Assembly (NCBI RefSeq): GCF_036323735.1
Contig: NC_086026.1
Span: 53,012,039 to 53,076,038, forward strand
DNA from: Rattus norvegicus
Lineage: Eukaryota > Chordata > Mammalia > Rodentia > Muridae
Direction of reading: 5' to 3'
DNA length: 64,000 bases
Part shown: positions 24,561 through 34,637 of the stretch, in pieces
How positions within the stretch are numbered: position 1 is the first letter of the stretch
Layout of the letters: each line of letters begins with the position of its first letter
Translations under genes and position numbers: made by a program
The notes under the pieces: generated by a model
Told to the model about the DNA's origin: nothing
Databases searched by the model: none
The model's input: only the letters and a program-made list of their open reading frames with translations

Positions 24561-26469
24561 GCTTGATCTTGAGGAGTTCAGGAAGTTTACTCTATAACAC
24601 TGGAGCCCCAGCCAGGGCACTCAGCATCATCCTGCAGTGGGCCAATGGCAGGTGGTCTAGGCTACTCAGGGTCAAGGTCTGAGCAGGAAGGAAGAAGGGT
24701 TGAGGCATGGGTGTTGGAGTTACAAAGGAAGGGGTTGTGCATGGGGGCCCAGGCCAGGAGTGTTGAGAATATGAAGTGAGAGATCACTGGTGATGAGGGT
24801 AGGGGTAGGAGGAGCTTGGGGGGGGGGGGTTAGATTTGAACCAGTGCCGCTCGGTAACAAAGCTGTTTTGAAGCTACTGTGGGCTGGACTGGGCGACTGC
24901 TTGGCTATGGAAGAACCTCCTATATACCCCAGCTTTGCTGTGGTACACCGTGGATTTGATCTGGGAGGACTTCCAGGAGAAGTTGGCCAGCATACAAAGT
25001 CAGAGAACCGAGTGGTCAGTTCACAGTGACTCCCAAGAGAGGCAAAGTTGTGGCAGAGTGAACTGAACAGGTTAGGGCCACAGAACCCTTCCGGGATCCT
25101 CAAGACCACCACTCCCTACTCAAGCCTGGAGACAAGGACCGAGTGGTAGGGACCAGGGCCTACCTGTCCCAGTTTCCTGCGTGTAGCCTTCCCCTCACCA
25201 CTGCCCAGAGGAAAGGTGGTAAGACTACTAGAGGAAGTAGAGTAGGCTGAGACCTAACACCTTGAAGACTAGAGATGGAGACAAGTAGAGCCAGGAGTGA
25301 GGCACTGTGTTCATGGTGCCAAAGTAGAGTCCCTGCTTACCAGAGCCTCGGGGGATGGAGTGACAACAGGAAGTGGGCCTGCAAGAGAGTGGTCCAGAAT
25401 TCCCAACCTCTTCTGCGTTCCTTGATGAGAGAACCAAAGCCCAGCTCCCTGACTCATCTTGGTCCCCTAACCCACCCTGCCAAGTTTCAGGGAGAGATAG
25501 AGCTTGTCAGGGTACCCCCATGGCTGCTGCCACCCTCGGGGCTTCTGTACCGGCAGGGGAGTGGGGCTGGCCCAGTCTGTCTGGAAGATCCTGCGCCCTG
25601 GCTCCTTCCAGGTCCTTTCCCAGGCTGCCGCGCCCCCTCTTCTCCCACGCACTGTGTTCCCCCACCCAAGGCAACCGGGCGCCAGCCCCACAGCCCATCA
25701 TTAACCAACTCCATGTGGGGAGTGGGGGGGGAGCATTCAGCCAAGAGGAAAACATGGGCAGTTTCTGTGACCCCAGAACTGGGGGTGGAGGCGCCTGGGC
25801 TCAGACAGTAGCAATTAGCCCCTGACTGTGGGATCATAGGACATTATCACTACTTCGAGTGGCTGGTAGTGAGTGGAAGGGATACAGAGCCCCTGGAGCC
25901 ATTCCAGAAACTCTGTCCCCAAGAGAATTCCCCAAGGCCTTCTCACCAGCAGAGGTCCCTGAGCTGCAAGAGATAGGAAATGAAGCCGCCACTAACCACT
26001 GTGCCTGGCCAGGACATGTTCTATGCCTCCTTGCTGTGTCTCCCTAGAGAGGGCTGGCTGGACACTGGGGCAAGGAGTGGGACAGCCACTGCCTCAGTCT
26101 GCTCCTGGTGCCCTCTAAATCGGGGTCACAGTGGCCCCATCCCAGGTGTGAAGGGGAGTTTGGAAGCAGGTGTTGCAGCCTGGGAGCCAAGGAGCTCCTG
26201 AATTAATGGGGAATCGTGCCTGGGGCGTAGATACGAGAAAGGACAAGTTCAAAGGGCTTCAGCAAGTGCCTGCCCTTATGGGTTCTTCCTGGCAGAATGA
26301 TTAGGTCCAGATGACAGGTTGGCACAGTCTTCCAAGAGAGAGGAGTGTGACCCCAGAAAGGGAGTTCCCTCCTGATCCCATTTCTTCCTTGCCAGCCTGA
26401 ATGCTTCCCGCCTGAACTTCCAGAGAGTTGACATTTGAGAAAGAAGCTGGGCTGAGGGGAGGGTCCGAA

Positions 26470-26580
26470 AGCCTTAGGTCACCTTGCTGACTCAGCAGGT
26501 TTCAGGGACCCTTCCCCCTCCCTACAGTGAGTCATTCTAACTTGCATTTACCTGTTTCTCATCAGCCACCGGAAGGAAGT
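26470..26580. promoter_or_regulatory. Candidate enhancer: palindromic MARE plus AP-1 and ETS motifs
   Basis: TGCTGACTCAGCA at 26485-26497 is a perfect 13-bp palindromic T-MARE (binding site type for Maf, Nrf2/small-Maf and Bach1). A TGAGTCA AP-1 site lies at 26528-26534, an AGGTCA half-site at 26476-26481, and ACCGGAAGG (ETS type) at 26568-26576. The clustering suggests a regulatory element. Binding is inferred. Confidence 0.5.
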
Positions 26581-26654
26581 CCTGTCCTGTCTGCCAGTTC
26601 CTGGAGGGGAGGGAGGGAACATGCCTAGAAAGCCCTAGAAGCCAAGGGTATTGG

Positions 26655-26990
26655 TTTCAACTGGGGTTGTACTTTGTTGGTAGGGCACTTACTTAGCGAG
26701 CATGTGCAAAGCCCTGGGTTGGATTTCCAGTGCAGCCCCTGACCTACACACATGGACACACGGACACACGGACATATGGACAAGTTGGGGGGAAACAGGG
26801 TTGATTTTCTTCTAGCCAGATGTCACATGTAACTCATGTAGCTCTCACATTGTAATGAATCCCATTAGTCAGGAAGCTTAGTCGAGAGATTAAGGCAGGA
26901 GACCTGCTATGAGTTTGACACCGGTCTAGGCTGCAGCAGTCTTGTTCTAGGGCAGCTTAGGCGACGGTGTGCAATGCTTGTCTCACAACA
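26655..26990 (+). mobile_element. B4/RSINE-like element (ID-like then B1-like)
   Basis: An ID-like head ('ggttgtactttgttggtagg', 'aaagccctgggttggatttc') is followed by short CACGGA repeats and a degenerate B1-like half ('aggcaggagacctgctatga'). Confidence 0.5.
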
Positions 26991-28479
26991 GAGTACAACA
27001 AAAGAAAGAAAGGGACGTCGCTTGGACACAGGTTCTCGTCAGAGAGCCCAGCACCCTACACCTTTACACACAGACTTCTCATGCGCGCGCTAACCCTCTG
27101 CTCAAGCGACTGCTGGAGATGCCGAGGCAAAGTTTCAGTAAGTGAAGGCCTGGAGATCACCACAGCCAGGCCAGGGCAGAGTGAGCCTCACCAAAGTGCC
27201 CCTTTATACACCCACCTTCCGAGCCCAGACCCAGCCAGGACAGGAGTTCTAAAGTCAAAGGGACAGGAGGAGAACCTGCTGGTGTGGCCACACCCGATGC
27301 GTGGGAACTCTTGCCATCTCGCTGTAGATTAGCTCTACGGCAAGCAGGGTAGGGCCTTGGGGAGCAGGTTCGTCTGCCACAACTGAAGAGCCTTTGTGTT
27401 TTCTTGCTGAGCTTGGGCTTTTGCGGGCCTGTGACGTTGGGGGGAGGGGGCTGGTCTGATGCTTGCCTTGCTGGGTCAGCACTTCTGAGAAGCCAGGTCG
27501 CCCCAACTGCCTAGCCTGTGCTCTGTTAAGGAGACCGAGGCACCAGAGCACAAGTCCCAGGGACCAGTGTCTTCGACCTTGACTATACAGGGCGGGCAGG
27601 GAAAGACTCATTGCTTGGACCCCCTCCTGCAGACACAGGTCTCATGATCTCTGCACCCTGCCCCCTATCCTGATCCATCCAGTTCTGCACATAGCACACA
27701 GTAGGTGCCCAAGCCTGAATTCCCCAGAAAACATGTCTGACCCTCAGTAACTGGACTCCAGCATAAGGTACCCATGAGTACTATGACTGAGTATTATGAT
27801 TGACATTTGTATCATTTTCAAAGTACTTTGGGGTTTCTGAAGGACACCACCCAGAAAAAAGCCCTAGAGAGAGAGAGAGATTGAGCAAGACACAGGTTTA
27901 GGGTGGGAACTGCAATAGACCAGGGGGCTACTCTTCCGTGTCCCTGGGCAGATGACTCAATCCTTCTTGACCTGTCTAGTGGGAGGTTGCCTGGACCATT
28001 GAACGCTCATGTGTCACCATGTCACAAAACTCCAGGCCATGATCTGCAGAGGAAGAGGACTTTGCTATTGCTTAGGTAACCAGAGAGTCGGCAGATTCCC
28101 ACACTTGGGCCTACAATGTCAGGCAAAATGTGGTTGACACAGCTCAAGGACAAGCGTGTCCCTGCTTTTCCCACGGTAGCTAGACAGCTGTTGAGTGACA
28201 GGATACAGACTCCACACAAGGGTGGGAAATAGTAATGGGTACAGTTGCCTGTTGTGTGCCAATTGGGGTCCTAGTAGAAGTGCCCACAGAGAGTCAGGAA
28301 CAAGAACCTCATGGTGTCCCAGAAGAGGGGGGTCTGTACAGTGCCTACTGCCGGGTAGATGATCAGTAAGCATTAGTTGAATGAAGTCCCAGAGAGGGAG
28401 ACCTACTATTTCACAGATGATGGGGATAGTGAGGAAGATGATGCTGATGCTGGTGGCGATGGTGACAATGCCAATGGTG

Positions 28480-28662
28480 ACAGCAGCAGCCAACACCGAC
28501 TGGGCATTTACTTTGTGCTAATGCTGCCTTCTGGGTTCACCATGTACTCCTTCATTTCACCCTCACAAGTCTCACGGGGCGAGCATTAACTGTTGGAATC
28601 TCCGCTTTGCACATGTGCACCCTCGGTGTAAACTGAGTCACAGAAAGGCTTGAGTCATCGGC
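28480..28662 (+). repeat. MIR-like ancient SINE
   Basis: The 'ggcatttactttgtgctaat' core is followed by 'ttcatttcaccctcacaagt' and a 'aaactgagtcacagaaaggc' end, the order of a MIR element. Preceded by a degenerate GATG-rich stretch (about 28417-28478). Confidence 0.55.
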
Positions 28663-29376
28663 CACTGGATGGCACCGACCAAGGCAGAGTGCAGACTCTT
28701 CCCAGCCTCGTTGTGTGCACTTCAGTGGATGCCAGAAAGGTCCCACCGAGCTCAGGGGCCACCCTGGCCGTGTCCCACATTAGGAAGCCAGGGCAGAAAT
28801 AAAGAGAGATGAGCGTATACTGAGGTCCCGACTCCTGCCGTCTGCCCCAGCAGGCACCCATTCATCCTGTTCCTTTTCCCAGGCCTGCTCCTCTTCTACC
28901 TGTTCAAGACTGATTCCCACTTCCTTAAAAAAAAATTTTTTTAAGCCATCCAGGCTAAGAGCTGGGTACTTAGACTTGACTTGACACTCTTGGTCCAAGA
29001 AGTTTGGGAACCAGGCCCCTCAGGGTGGCATATTGAAGAGGGACCTACTTTTACTAGTCTTTTGTCCCCTCTTTCTGGCACCGTCAATGCTCCAGGAGCC
29101 CCACATGCCACCCATGGGCTACCTCCCAGCCCGGTTAACAGAGGCCAAGAGTAAAAGTGAACACACCCGCTACTGAGAAGTCCTCTGTGTCCTGACCCAG
29201 CCCATCACAGGGACAGAAAGTGCCAGGAATGCTTTTGTATACAATGAGGGGATGCCAAGAATGTTCCTCTCTGCATCATCATGAAGCTGCTTCTGGAGAA
29301 GCCAGTGGAGAGACAAACAGCCTCTACCCAGTATATACTTAGAGAGGACATAGACATGAATGTGTAACCACACATG

Positions 29377-29379
<3 letters not shown>

Positions 29380-29419
<40 letters not shown>
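29380..29419. repeat. (CA)n microsatellite
   Basis: About 40 bases of perfect CA repeat. Confidence 0.98.
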
Positions 29420-29421
<2 letters not shown>

Positions 29422-30427
29422 GCTTTGGAACAGGAACCTCCTCAACCTCCACGGGCATCATCAGCAACCTCCCCTCTTGGCACTGCCTTATCCTTGAAGG
29501 GTGAAGTCACTGCTTGGGAAGTAGCATAGGAATGTCAGCCTGTGTAACAAGCACCCACCCCCCCACCCCACCCCCGCCAGCCACACACCTGCAGAGGGAT
29601 GCAAGGAGAAGGGATACTGGGGTCAGTGGGCCATGTGCCCCTTCCAGGCCAACCACACCTAGCACCAAGATAGTTCCTAATGCCCATGCACCTTCCCCCA
29701 ACTCTCACCTGTGTCCCAAGCCCTCCCAACTGGCTTTTCCAGTTCTCAGCTTTATGTGGCGTAAGTTCCCCAATTATGCTCACATTATCACGGCTGCTGG
29801 GCAGCCTCTGGCAGGCCTGGGGATCGGAGGCTGGAGGAGCATTTAGGGAGCACCCATTTATCCTGCCAGGGAAGATGGAAGAATTAGTCGCTTGCCAGCT
29901 GACCAGTCAGCAAGAGTGCTAGACCATCTGACCCACTGGCCTCCTCTCAGGACTGCTTCTGGGTGGGACAAGGGCTGGGCTGCTGACAGACAGAGCCAGA
30001 AGGAAACAGGAGACCCAGGGCACCGAGCCTGCTCCTTTGAAGAGGCAAGGGAATGGCTGCCTGGGTCCCACGGGTAGGCGGAAATTCAAACCCCAACTTG
30101 TGATACTTTCCTCCTCCCACCTCCTCCAGCTCCTTACCCCTCTGCTTGGGGTGCCTGATGCTTCCAAGGGCCAGCTGGAGGGATGGGAACACAGCTTGAT
30201 GTGCTTGGTAAGGCTGTGCCAATGGTGAAAAGGATGGGGATGTGTATGAAATTCTCAGTGTTGAGGGTATGGTTTGGGAGAGCCAAATCGAGACATTAGA
30301 AGGAATTCAGTAATCCAGCGCCACCGCCCCTGCTGCCGCCCCTCTCTTTCTCCTTCTCTTCTCCCTCCCTTATCCCCCTCTCTCCCCACACCTCTTCTCC
30401 TTTTCTCTATTCTTCCTTATATCCCCT

Positions 30428-30537
30428 ACATCTCAAGTCTTACTGTGTAGTCCAGGCTGGCCTTGAACTTACTATCCATCTGACTCTGACTCTTGAATGC
30501 TAATATTACAAGCATGCTCCACCATGCCTGGCTTAGC
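30428..30537 (-). mobile_element. B1-type SINE, antisense
   Basis: 'tgtagtccaggctggccttg' and 'ttacaagcatgctccaccat' followed by gcctggct are the reversed B1 body and head. Confidence 0.85.
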
Positions 30538-31487
30538 GTGTGTCTCTTGAGAGCCTACTGTGTACTAAGCTGAGGTCACTGTGGTCTCTAGAGGAGTGGA
30601 ATGGGGAGCAGTGTGCTAAAGTGATCTTCCCAGGAGTCCCCACCTCTCCACCACACAGAGGAGGCAAGGATCCCAGGCCTCTTGGAGCTATCCTCCTGCC
30701 TCTGGGTCGGTGGAGGGCCTGCTATTAATGATGATCAGTAAACTGGAGATGCAGGATAAGAAGTTCACAAATGTGGTCACTTATCAATAACAGGAACAAT
30801 ACAGTCACATGACAAAGATGCTGCCTTAGGGACTTGTCACAGATGGAAGGAAGTGATAGATGGGCAGACCCTGGTCTGGGGTGGTTGCCCCAGACTAGCG
30901 CCAAGCTCAGGCTATGGAAAAGACTCTTAGATGAGGAAGCTGGGTAAACTTTTGTCACCCACCTGCCCGCTTCTTCCAAGGAATCTCCATTCTCTTGGCT
31001 GCCACTGCAGTTTGCCCAGCGATAAATATTTGCTCCACTAGAGAAAAGGAAACACGGAAGCCTGCTATGTAAGCCAGATGCTGAGCTGGGCTGGGCTTTG
31101 GGAATTCAGGAAGGAAAAGAGTTCCCTGTAGGAGTTCATAGTCCAGGGTAGAAGTCTTGGGTATAAACAGCCATAGTCTGAAACAGAGGGCTGCTCTGGG
31201 AGGAACCTGGAGGACCAGACTGGGCAGCTTCCTAACGGAAGGGCTTAAGTAAGCCTTACGGGAGCTGAAGGGGAAGGGCCCTCCTTGCTGGGCATCACCA
31301 GTCCCTTCTCCAGATTCCTGCCCCCTTCCCCCATGTCCTCCCTTACTATATGCCATCTGGTTCCCCAGCAATGGGTAAGGAAAAGGACACTGGATTATCT
31401 GGCTCAGATGAGGACTCTAAGACCCAGGAAAACTAGTTAGGGCTTTTCTTGGAAAGTAGAGCTTTCGACCCTCATACAAAAATGGCG

Positions 31488-31700
31488 GCATGCTAGGTAG
31501 GATGACTGCGCCACCCGCAATCCCAGCATTCTGGAGGCTGAGGCAGGAAGAGGCTTAGTTCAAGATCAGACTTGACTGTGTAGATTACAAGGCATCGTGG
31601 GAGGGCATGAGGAGGTAGAGCTGGAGGGTAGCTCAGTGGTAGAAAACTTGACAGGCGTGAGCAAGGTCCTGGACTCCGTCCACAGAACCAGACAAAAGGG
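31488..31700 (+). mobile_element. B1-like fragment followed by ID-type SINE
   Basis: 31500-31600 shows a B1-like body ('aatcccagcattctggaggc'). From about 31617, 'ggagggtagctcagtggtag' then 'aaggtcctggactccgtcc' is an ID element with an A-rich tail. Confidence 0.65.
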
Positions 31701-31942
31701 AGAAAGTGGGGTGTGTGTGTATGTTCCCTAACAGGGACACTGACCTGTACCACTCACTGAAAAGCAGCATTTGGAACAGTCTCTACACTATGGTTCTGAT
31801 TAGTTTGGAGGGTTCTCTTTTCTTTCTTTCTCTCTTTCTGTCTCTCTTTCTTTCTTTGTTTTTTGTTGGTTTGGTTTGGTTTTTGTTTCTTTGGGGATTC
31901 TGGGTTTTGTTTTTTTGTTTTGTTTGTTTTTTAATTAATGTA

Positions 31943-32140
31943 GAGAGGTAGGGAGATGGCTCATTGGGCAAAGTGCTTGCCACAAAAGCATGAGAATCAC
32001 ATTTAGGGTCCCCAGCACCCACACAAATGCCAGATGTTCATAGTGGCCTGCCCAGAAGACAAAGCTGGGATCCCTGGAGCGGGCTGGCTAGACAGACTAA
32101 GCCTATCTAGGTCCAACAGAGAGACCTTGCCTAAAAATAG
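31943..32140 (+). mobile_element. B3-type SINE
   Basis: 'ggtagggagatggctcattg' head, then 'ggtccccagcacccacacaa', matching the tRNA-derived B2/B3 structure. Preceded by a T/G-rich tract (31815-31935). Confidence 0.8.
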
Positions 32141-32149
32141 AAGACTGAG

Positions 32150-32278
32150 AAACTCATGCCTTTACCACCAGCACTGAGGAGGCAGAGCTAAGCAGACGTC
32201 TGCAGATGTGAAGACAGTCTGCTTCATACAGCAAATTCTAAGCCATCCAGGACTACATAGGAAGACCCCGTGATAAAT
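32150..32278 (+). mobile_element. B1-like SINE, diverged
   Basis: 'catgcctttaccaccagcac', 'gaggaggcagagctaagcag' and 'catccaggactacatagg' follow B1 order. Confidence 0.65.
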
Positions 32279-32411
32279 ACATAGGTAAATAAACGAATAA
32301 GAAAAAGAAAGAAAATATGTTGGAACCCAATTGAGGAAGAGCTTTAACAACAACCTCAGAGCCCCATGTGGATGCGTAGCACATTCTCATGCAAATGTAT
32401 AGGGAGAGATC

Positions 32412-32512
32412 GTAACCAGGCATGGTTGTGGTATGCATGAAGGAGGCCAGCACTCAGGAAGCTGAGAAGGATGAGGAAAATGAGCTCAAGGCCATTCTGA
32501 GCTACAAGTGAA
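32412..32512 (+). mobile_element. B1-like SINE fragment
   Basis: 'accaggcatggttgtggtat', 'cagcactcaggaagctgaga' and 'gagctcaaggccattctgag' in B1 order, with an insertion near the head. Confidence 0.6.
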
Positions 32513-32562
32513 TGATGTCATTGTCTTCTCAGTACTTTTTCAGAATTATCCGGAGTGGGATT

Positions 32563-32586
32563 TTTATTATTAAATTCATTTATTTA

Positions 32587-32627
<41 letters not shown>

Positions 32628-32765
32628 TGTGCGAGCGCGCGCGCGCGTGCACAAGCCATTGTGGGTGTGCGGAGGACAGAGAACAATTACAGGGTTTTGA
32701 GTATCAAATTTAGGTCACCATGCTTGGGAGCCAATGCTTTACCCACTGAGCCATCTTAACAGTCT
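32563..32765 (-). mobile_element. B3-type SINE, antisense, containing (TG)n(CG)n
   Basis: Ends 'ctttacccactgagccatct', the reversed B2/B3 head. The A/T-rich tail side has expanded into (GT)n then (GC)n at about 32591-32649. Confidence 0.75.
32591..32649. repeat. (GT)n to (GC)n microsatellite
   Basis: 30 bases of GT, an ATGTGTGTGT unit, then a GC-alternating block at 32631-32649. Almost entirely alternating purine-pyrimidine. Confidence 0.97.
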
Positions 32766-32849
32766 ATAAGTGGTCTTTATATCAAGTAATTTATCTATTT
32801 GGGAAGGGGGAGTGGAGTGGATGAAATGAGTTTCACTTGTGTCGCAGGC

Positions 32850-32962
32850 CGTTGTTCTAGAACTTCCCGTGTAACCCAGGCTCGCCCTAAAGCCCCATAG
32901 CAAACTTCCTGTTTGGCCTCCCAAGTGCGTGCGGGGGTTTGAGCCACAAGCCACCAGACCCA
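32850..32962 (-). mobile_element. B1-like SINE, antisense, just upstream of exon 2
   Basis: 'cgtgtaacccaggctcgccc' and 'ggcctcccaagtgcgtgcgg' are the reversed B1 pattern. It ends about 130 bases before the exon 2 acceptor. Confidence 0.65.
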
Positions 32963-33091
32963 GTGATTATTTCCATAAGAAGAATTATACATGTAATGAC
33001 TGCTGTAAACGCCAAAAAGCAGGGGGCAGAGAGCGAGGAGTGGGGGAGTCGTGCCCGGTGCTGACCACTTTCCCATCATCCCGTCTTCCAG

Positions 33092-33442
33092 GCACTCACA
33101 CGCAGGTGGTGCAGGTGAACGACTCCATGTATGGCTTCATCGGCACAGATGTGATTCTGCACTGCAGCTTTGCCAACCCACTGCCCACTGTGAAGATCAC
33201 CCAGGTCACATGGCAGAAGGCCTCCAATGGCTCCAAGCAGAACATGGCCATCTACAACCCAACGATGGGTGTTTCCGTGCTGCCTCCCTACGAGAAACGA
33301 GTGGAGTTCCTGCGGCCCTCCTTCATTGACGGCACCATCCGCCTCTCCCACCTGGAGCTGGAGGACGAGGGCATGTACATCTGTGAATTTGCCACCTTCC
33401 CCACGGGCAACCGGGAAAGCCAGCTCAATCTCACTGTGATGG
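33092..33442 (+). CDS. Nectin1: Nectin-1 exon 2: signal-peptide end and V-type Ig domain
   Basis: This exon is 351 nt, 117 codons, phase 1 at both ends. The acceptor follows a pyrimidine-rich tract ending ttccag; the donor is gtaagc at 33443. It encodes residues 27-143 on the inferred numbering: the last residues of the signal peptide, the mature N-terminus QVVQVNDSMYG, then the V domain. The disulfide pair is Cys51 (LHCSFAN) and Cys124 within DEGMYICEFAT, the classic D-x-G-x-Y-x-C motif. N-glycosylation sequons are NDS (36), NGS (72) and NLT (139). The V domain makes the homophilic and heterophilic trans contacts and is the surface used by herpesvirus gD. A frame open from 32929 through the acceptor is intronic coincidence; the splice boundary fits the homologous protein. 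Confidence 0.97.
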
Positions 33443-33939
33443 GTAAGCTGCCCTGGGCCTCTTTTTTCTTTTTCTCGATGGCTTGGCCATCTTTAACACG
33501 TGCTTCCGTGGCCACAGACACCCCTGTTGGCTTGGCACACACATATAAGTCCAGGCATAGTGCCTCCCACTTGACTAGCCAGACTATCCACAATTCCTCA
33601 AGGATTGGGGTGAGGGCTTTGGACAGGGACAGACACTGTGTTTAGGTTGGGACTCCCACCAAGAGAATTACTTGTGTTGGAGCCTAGGAAGCAGCCAGGC
33701 GCTTTAGACACCATGGTAAGGTGAACATTCCTTCCTAGCTGAACATGCCAAGGCTCTTAGAAGCCTAAAACCAGGGCTGTTTGTGCAGCAAGGAGGGCTT
33801 GCTGGCATGAGGGACTTCCCAGGAGAAATTCTGGGAAGGGTTTTTTGCAAAGCACATCTGAGAGTCAAGAGATAACCGGGGTGGGTCCCTAGCAGATACC
33901 CAGGCAATTTCAACTAATGCCATGGTGTTGCCCCCACAG
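33443..33939 (+). other. Nectin1: Nectin1 intron 2
   Basis: A 497-bp phase-1 intron, gtaagc to cacag. The exon 2 frame stays open into it until a stop at 33643-33645, giving about 67 chance residues if unspliced. No repeat or conserved-looking motif was recognised. Confidence 0.95.
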
Positions 33940-34242
33940 CCAAACCCACCAACTGGATCGAGGGCACTCAGGCTGTGCTTCGAGCCAGGAAGGGACAGGA
34001 TGACAAGGTCCTGGTGGCCACCTGCACCTCAGCCAACGGGAAGCCTCCCAGCGTGGTGTCCTGGGAAACGAGGCTGAAGGGCGAGGCAGAGTACCAGGAA
34101 ATTCGGAACCCCAACGGCACAGTGACAGTCATCAGCCGTTACCGCTTGGTGCCCAGCAGGGAAGCCCACCGGCAGTCCCTGGCCTGCATCGTCAACTATC
34201 ACCTGGACCGCTTCAGGGAGAGCCTGACACTCAACGTGCAGT
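33940..34242 (+). CDS. Nectin1: Nectin-1 exon 3: second Ig domain
   Basis: This exon is 303 nt, 101 codons, phase 1 at both ends. The acceptor is cccccacag at 33939; the donor is gtgagc at 34243. It encodes residues 144-244, starting AKPTNWIEG. The disulfide pair is Cys172 (VATCTSANGKPP) and the Cys in LACIVNYH, usual for the second, C-type Ig domain. The NGT sequon in NPNGTVTV matches human Asn202. The last base supplies the T of a tyrosine codon completed by exon 4 (Q-Y-E-P). The domain acts as a spacer and takes part in cis dimerisation in this family. Read-through past the donor would meet a stop at 34379. Confidence 0.97.
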
Positions 34243-34519
34243 GTGAGCCACGGCCAGGGGCCCTTCCTCTTCTGTCCCCTAATCTCTTCCCACTACCTTC
34301 TCTTCCAAGATGCTGCAGTCTCCCTGTCCCCTTTGTCACTTCTCCCCGTCCTAACCTTTCCCCTTGCAACTTCCGCTGAGGTCCTGTGATACCCACTAGT
34401 TCTCCAAGCTACTCCCATATTCTCACCATCCTCCTTCCTTATCTGTCATTCTATCCCTTCCCTGTCTGTCCCACTGACCTCGCCCTCTTCCAACATCCAC
34501 CCCCCACCTTGCCTCACAG
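34243..34519 (+). other. Nectin1: Nectin1 intron 3
   Basis: A short 277-bp intron, gtgagc to cacag, phase 1. It is pyrimidine-rich along most of its length, with many CCT and CTT runs, which helps explain efficient acceptor recognition despite its size. No other feature seen. Confidence 0.95.
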
Positions 34520-34637
34520 ATGAACCTGAGGTGACCATTGAAGGCTTCGATGGCAACTGGTACCTACAGCGGACAGATGTAAAGCTTACGTGCAAAGCAG
34601 ACGCTAATCCGCCGGCCACTGAGTACCACTGGACCAC
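34520..34637 (+). CDS. Nectin1: Nectin-1 exon 4: first half of third Ig domain
   Basis: This exon is 118 nt and encodes residues 245-283 plus two bases of Thr284. The acceptor is gcctcacag at 34519; the donor is gtgagt at 34638. The peptide begins YEPEVTIEGFDGNWYLQR and carries Cys269 in KLTCKADANPPATEY, the first cysteine of the third Ig fold. The domain is split between this exon and exon 5, as in other nectin genes. Only intron 3 (277 bp) separates it from exon 3. Confidence 0.97.

Larger units (their letters stand above)
1..33091 (+). other. Nectin1: Nectin1 intron 1 (3' part)
   Basis: The first Nectin1 exon in the window opens at 33092 with a phase-1 acceptor, so everything upstream is inferred to be intron 1, which is very long in mammalian Nectin1. 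I see no exon with family resemblance and no CpG island. Recognisable contents are SINEs, an old L1 end near 5.2 kb, an LTR-type remnant at 6.5 kb, microsatellites, and the candidate regulatory segments listed separately. I see nothing recognisable in about 60-1110, 1220-2340, 3720-5150, 7410-10460, 12270-14170, 15100-16110, 16320-17580, 19300-21010, 23110-24465, 24560-26440, 27000-28410, 28665-29375 and 29430-30425. Open frames there are short and lack domains. An unrelated nested gene or lncRNA cannot be excluded. Confidence 0.85.

Noticed and set aside
28377..28589. Acidic frame rich in Asp/Glu/Gly
   Set aside because: Produced by a degenerate GATG repeat followed by a MIR-like element.
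28925..28945. A9T7 palindrome as a possible regulatory hairpin
   Set aside because: Low-complexity A/T symmetry expected often in mammalian introns; no supporting motif nearby.
32929..33645. Continuous frame from an upstream ATG through exon 2 into intron 2
   Set aside because: The part before 33092 is an antisense B1 SINE and intron, and the part after 33442 is past a good donor. Exon borders match nectin-1, so a single-exon gene is not supported.
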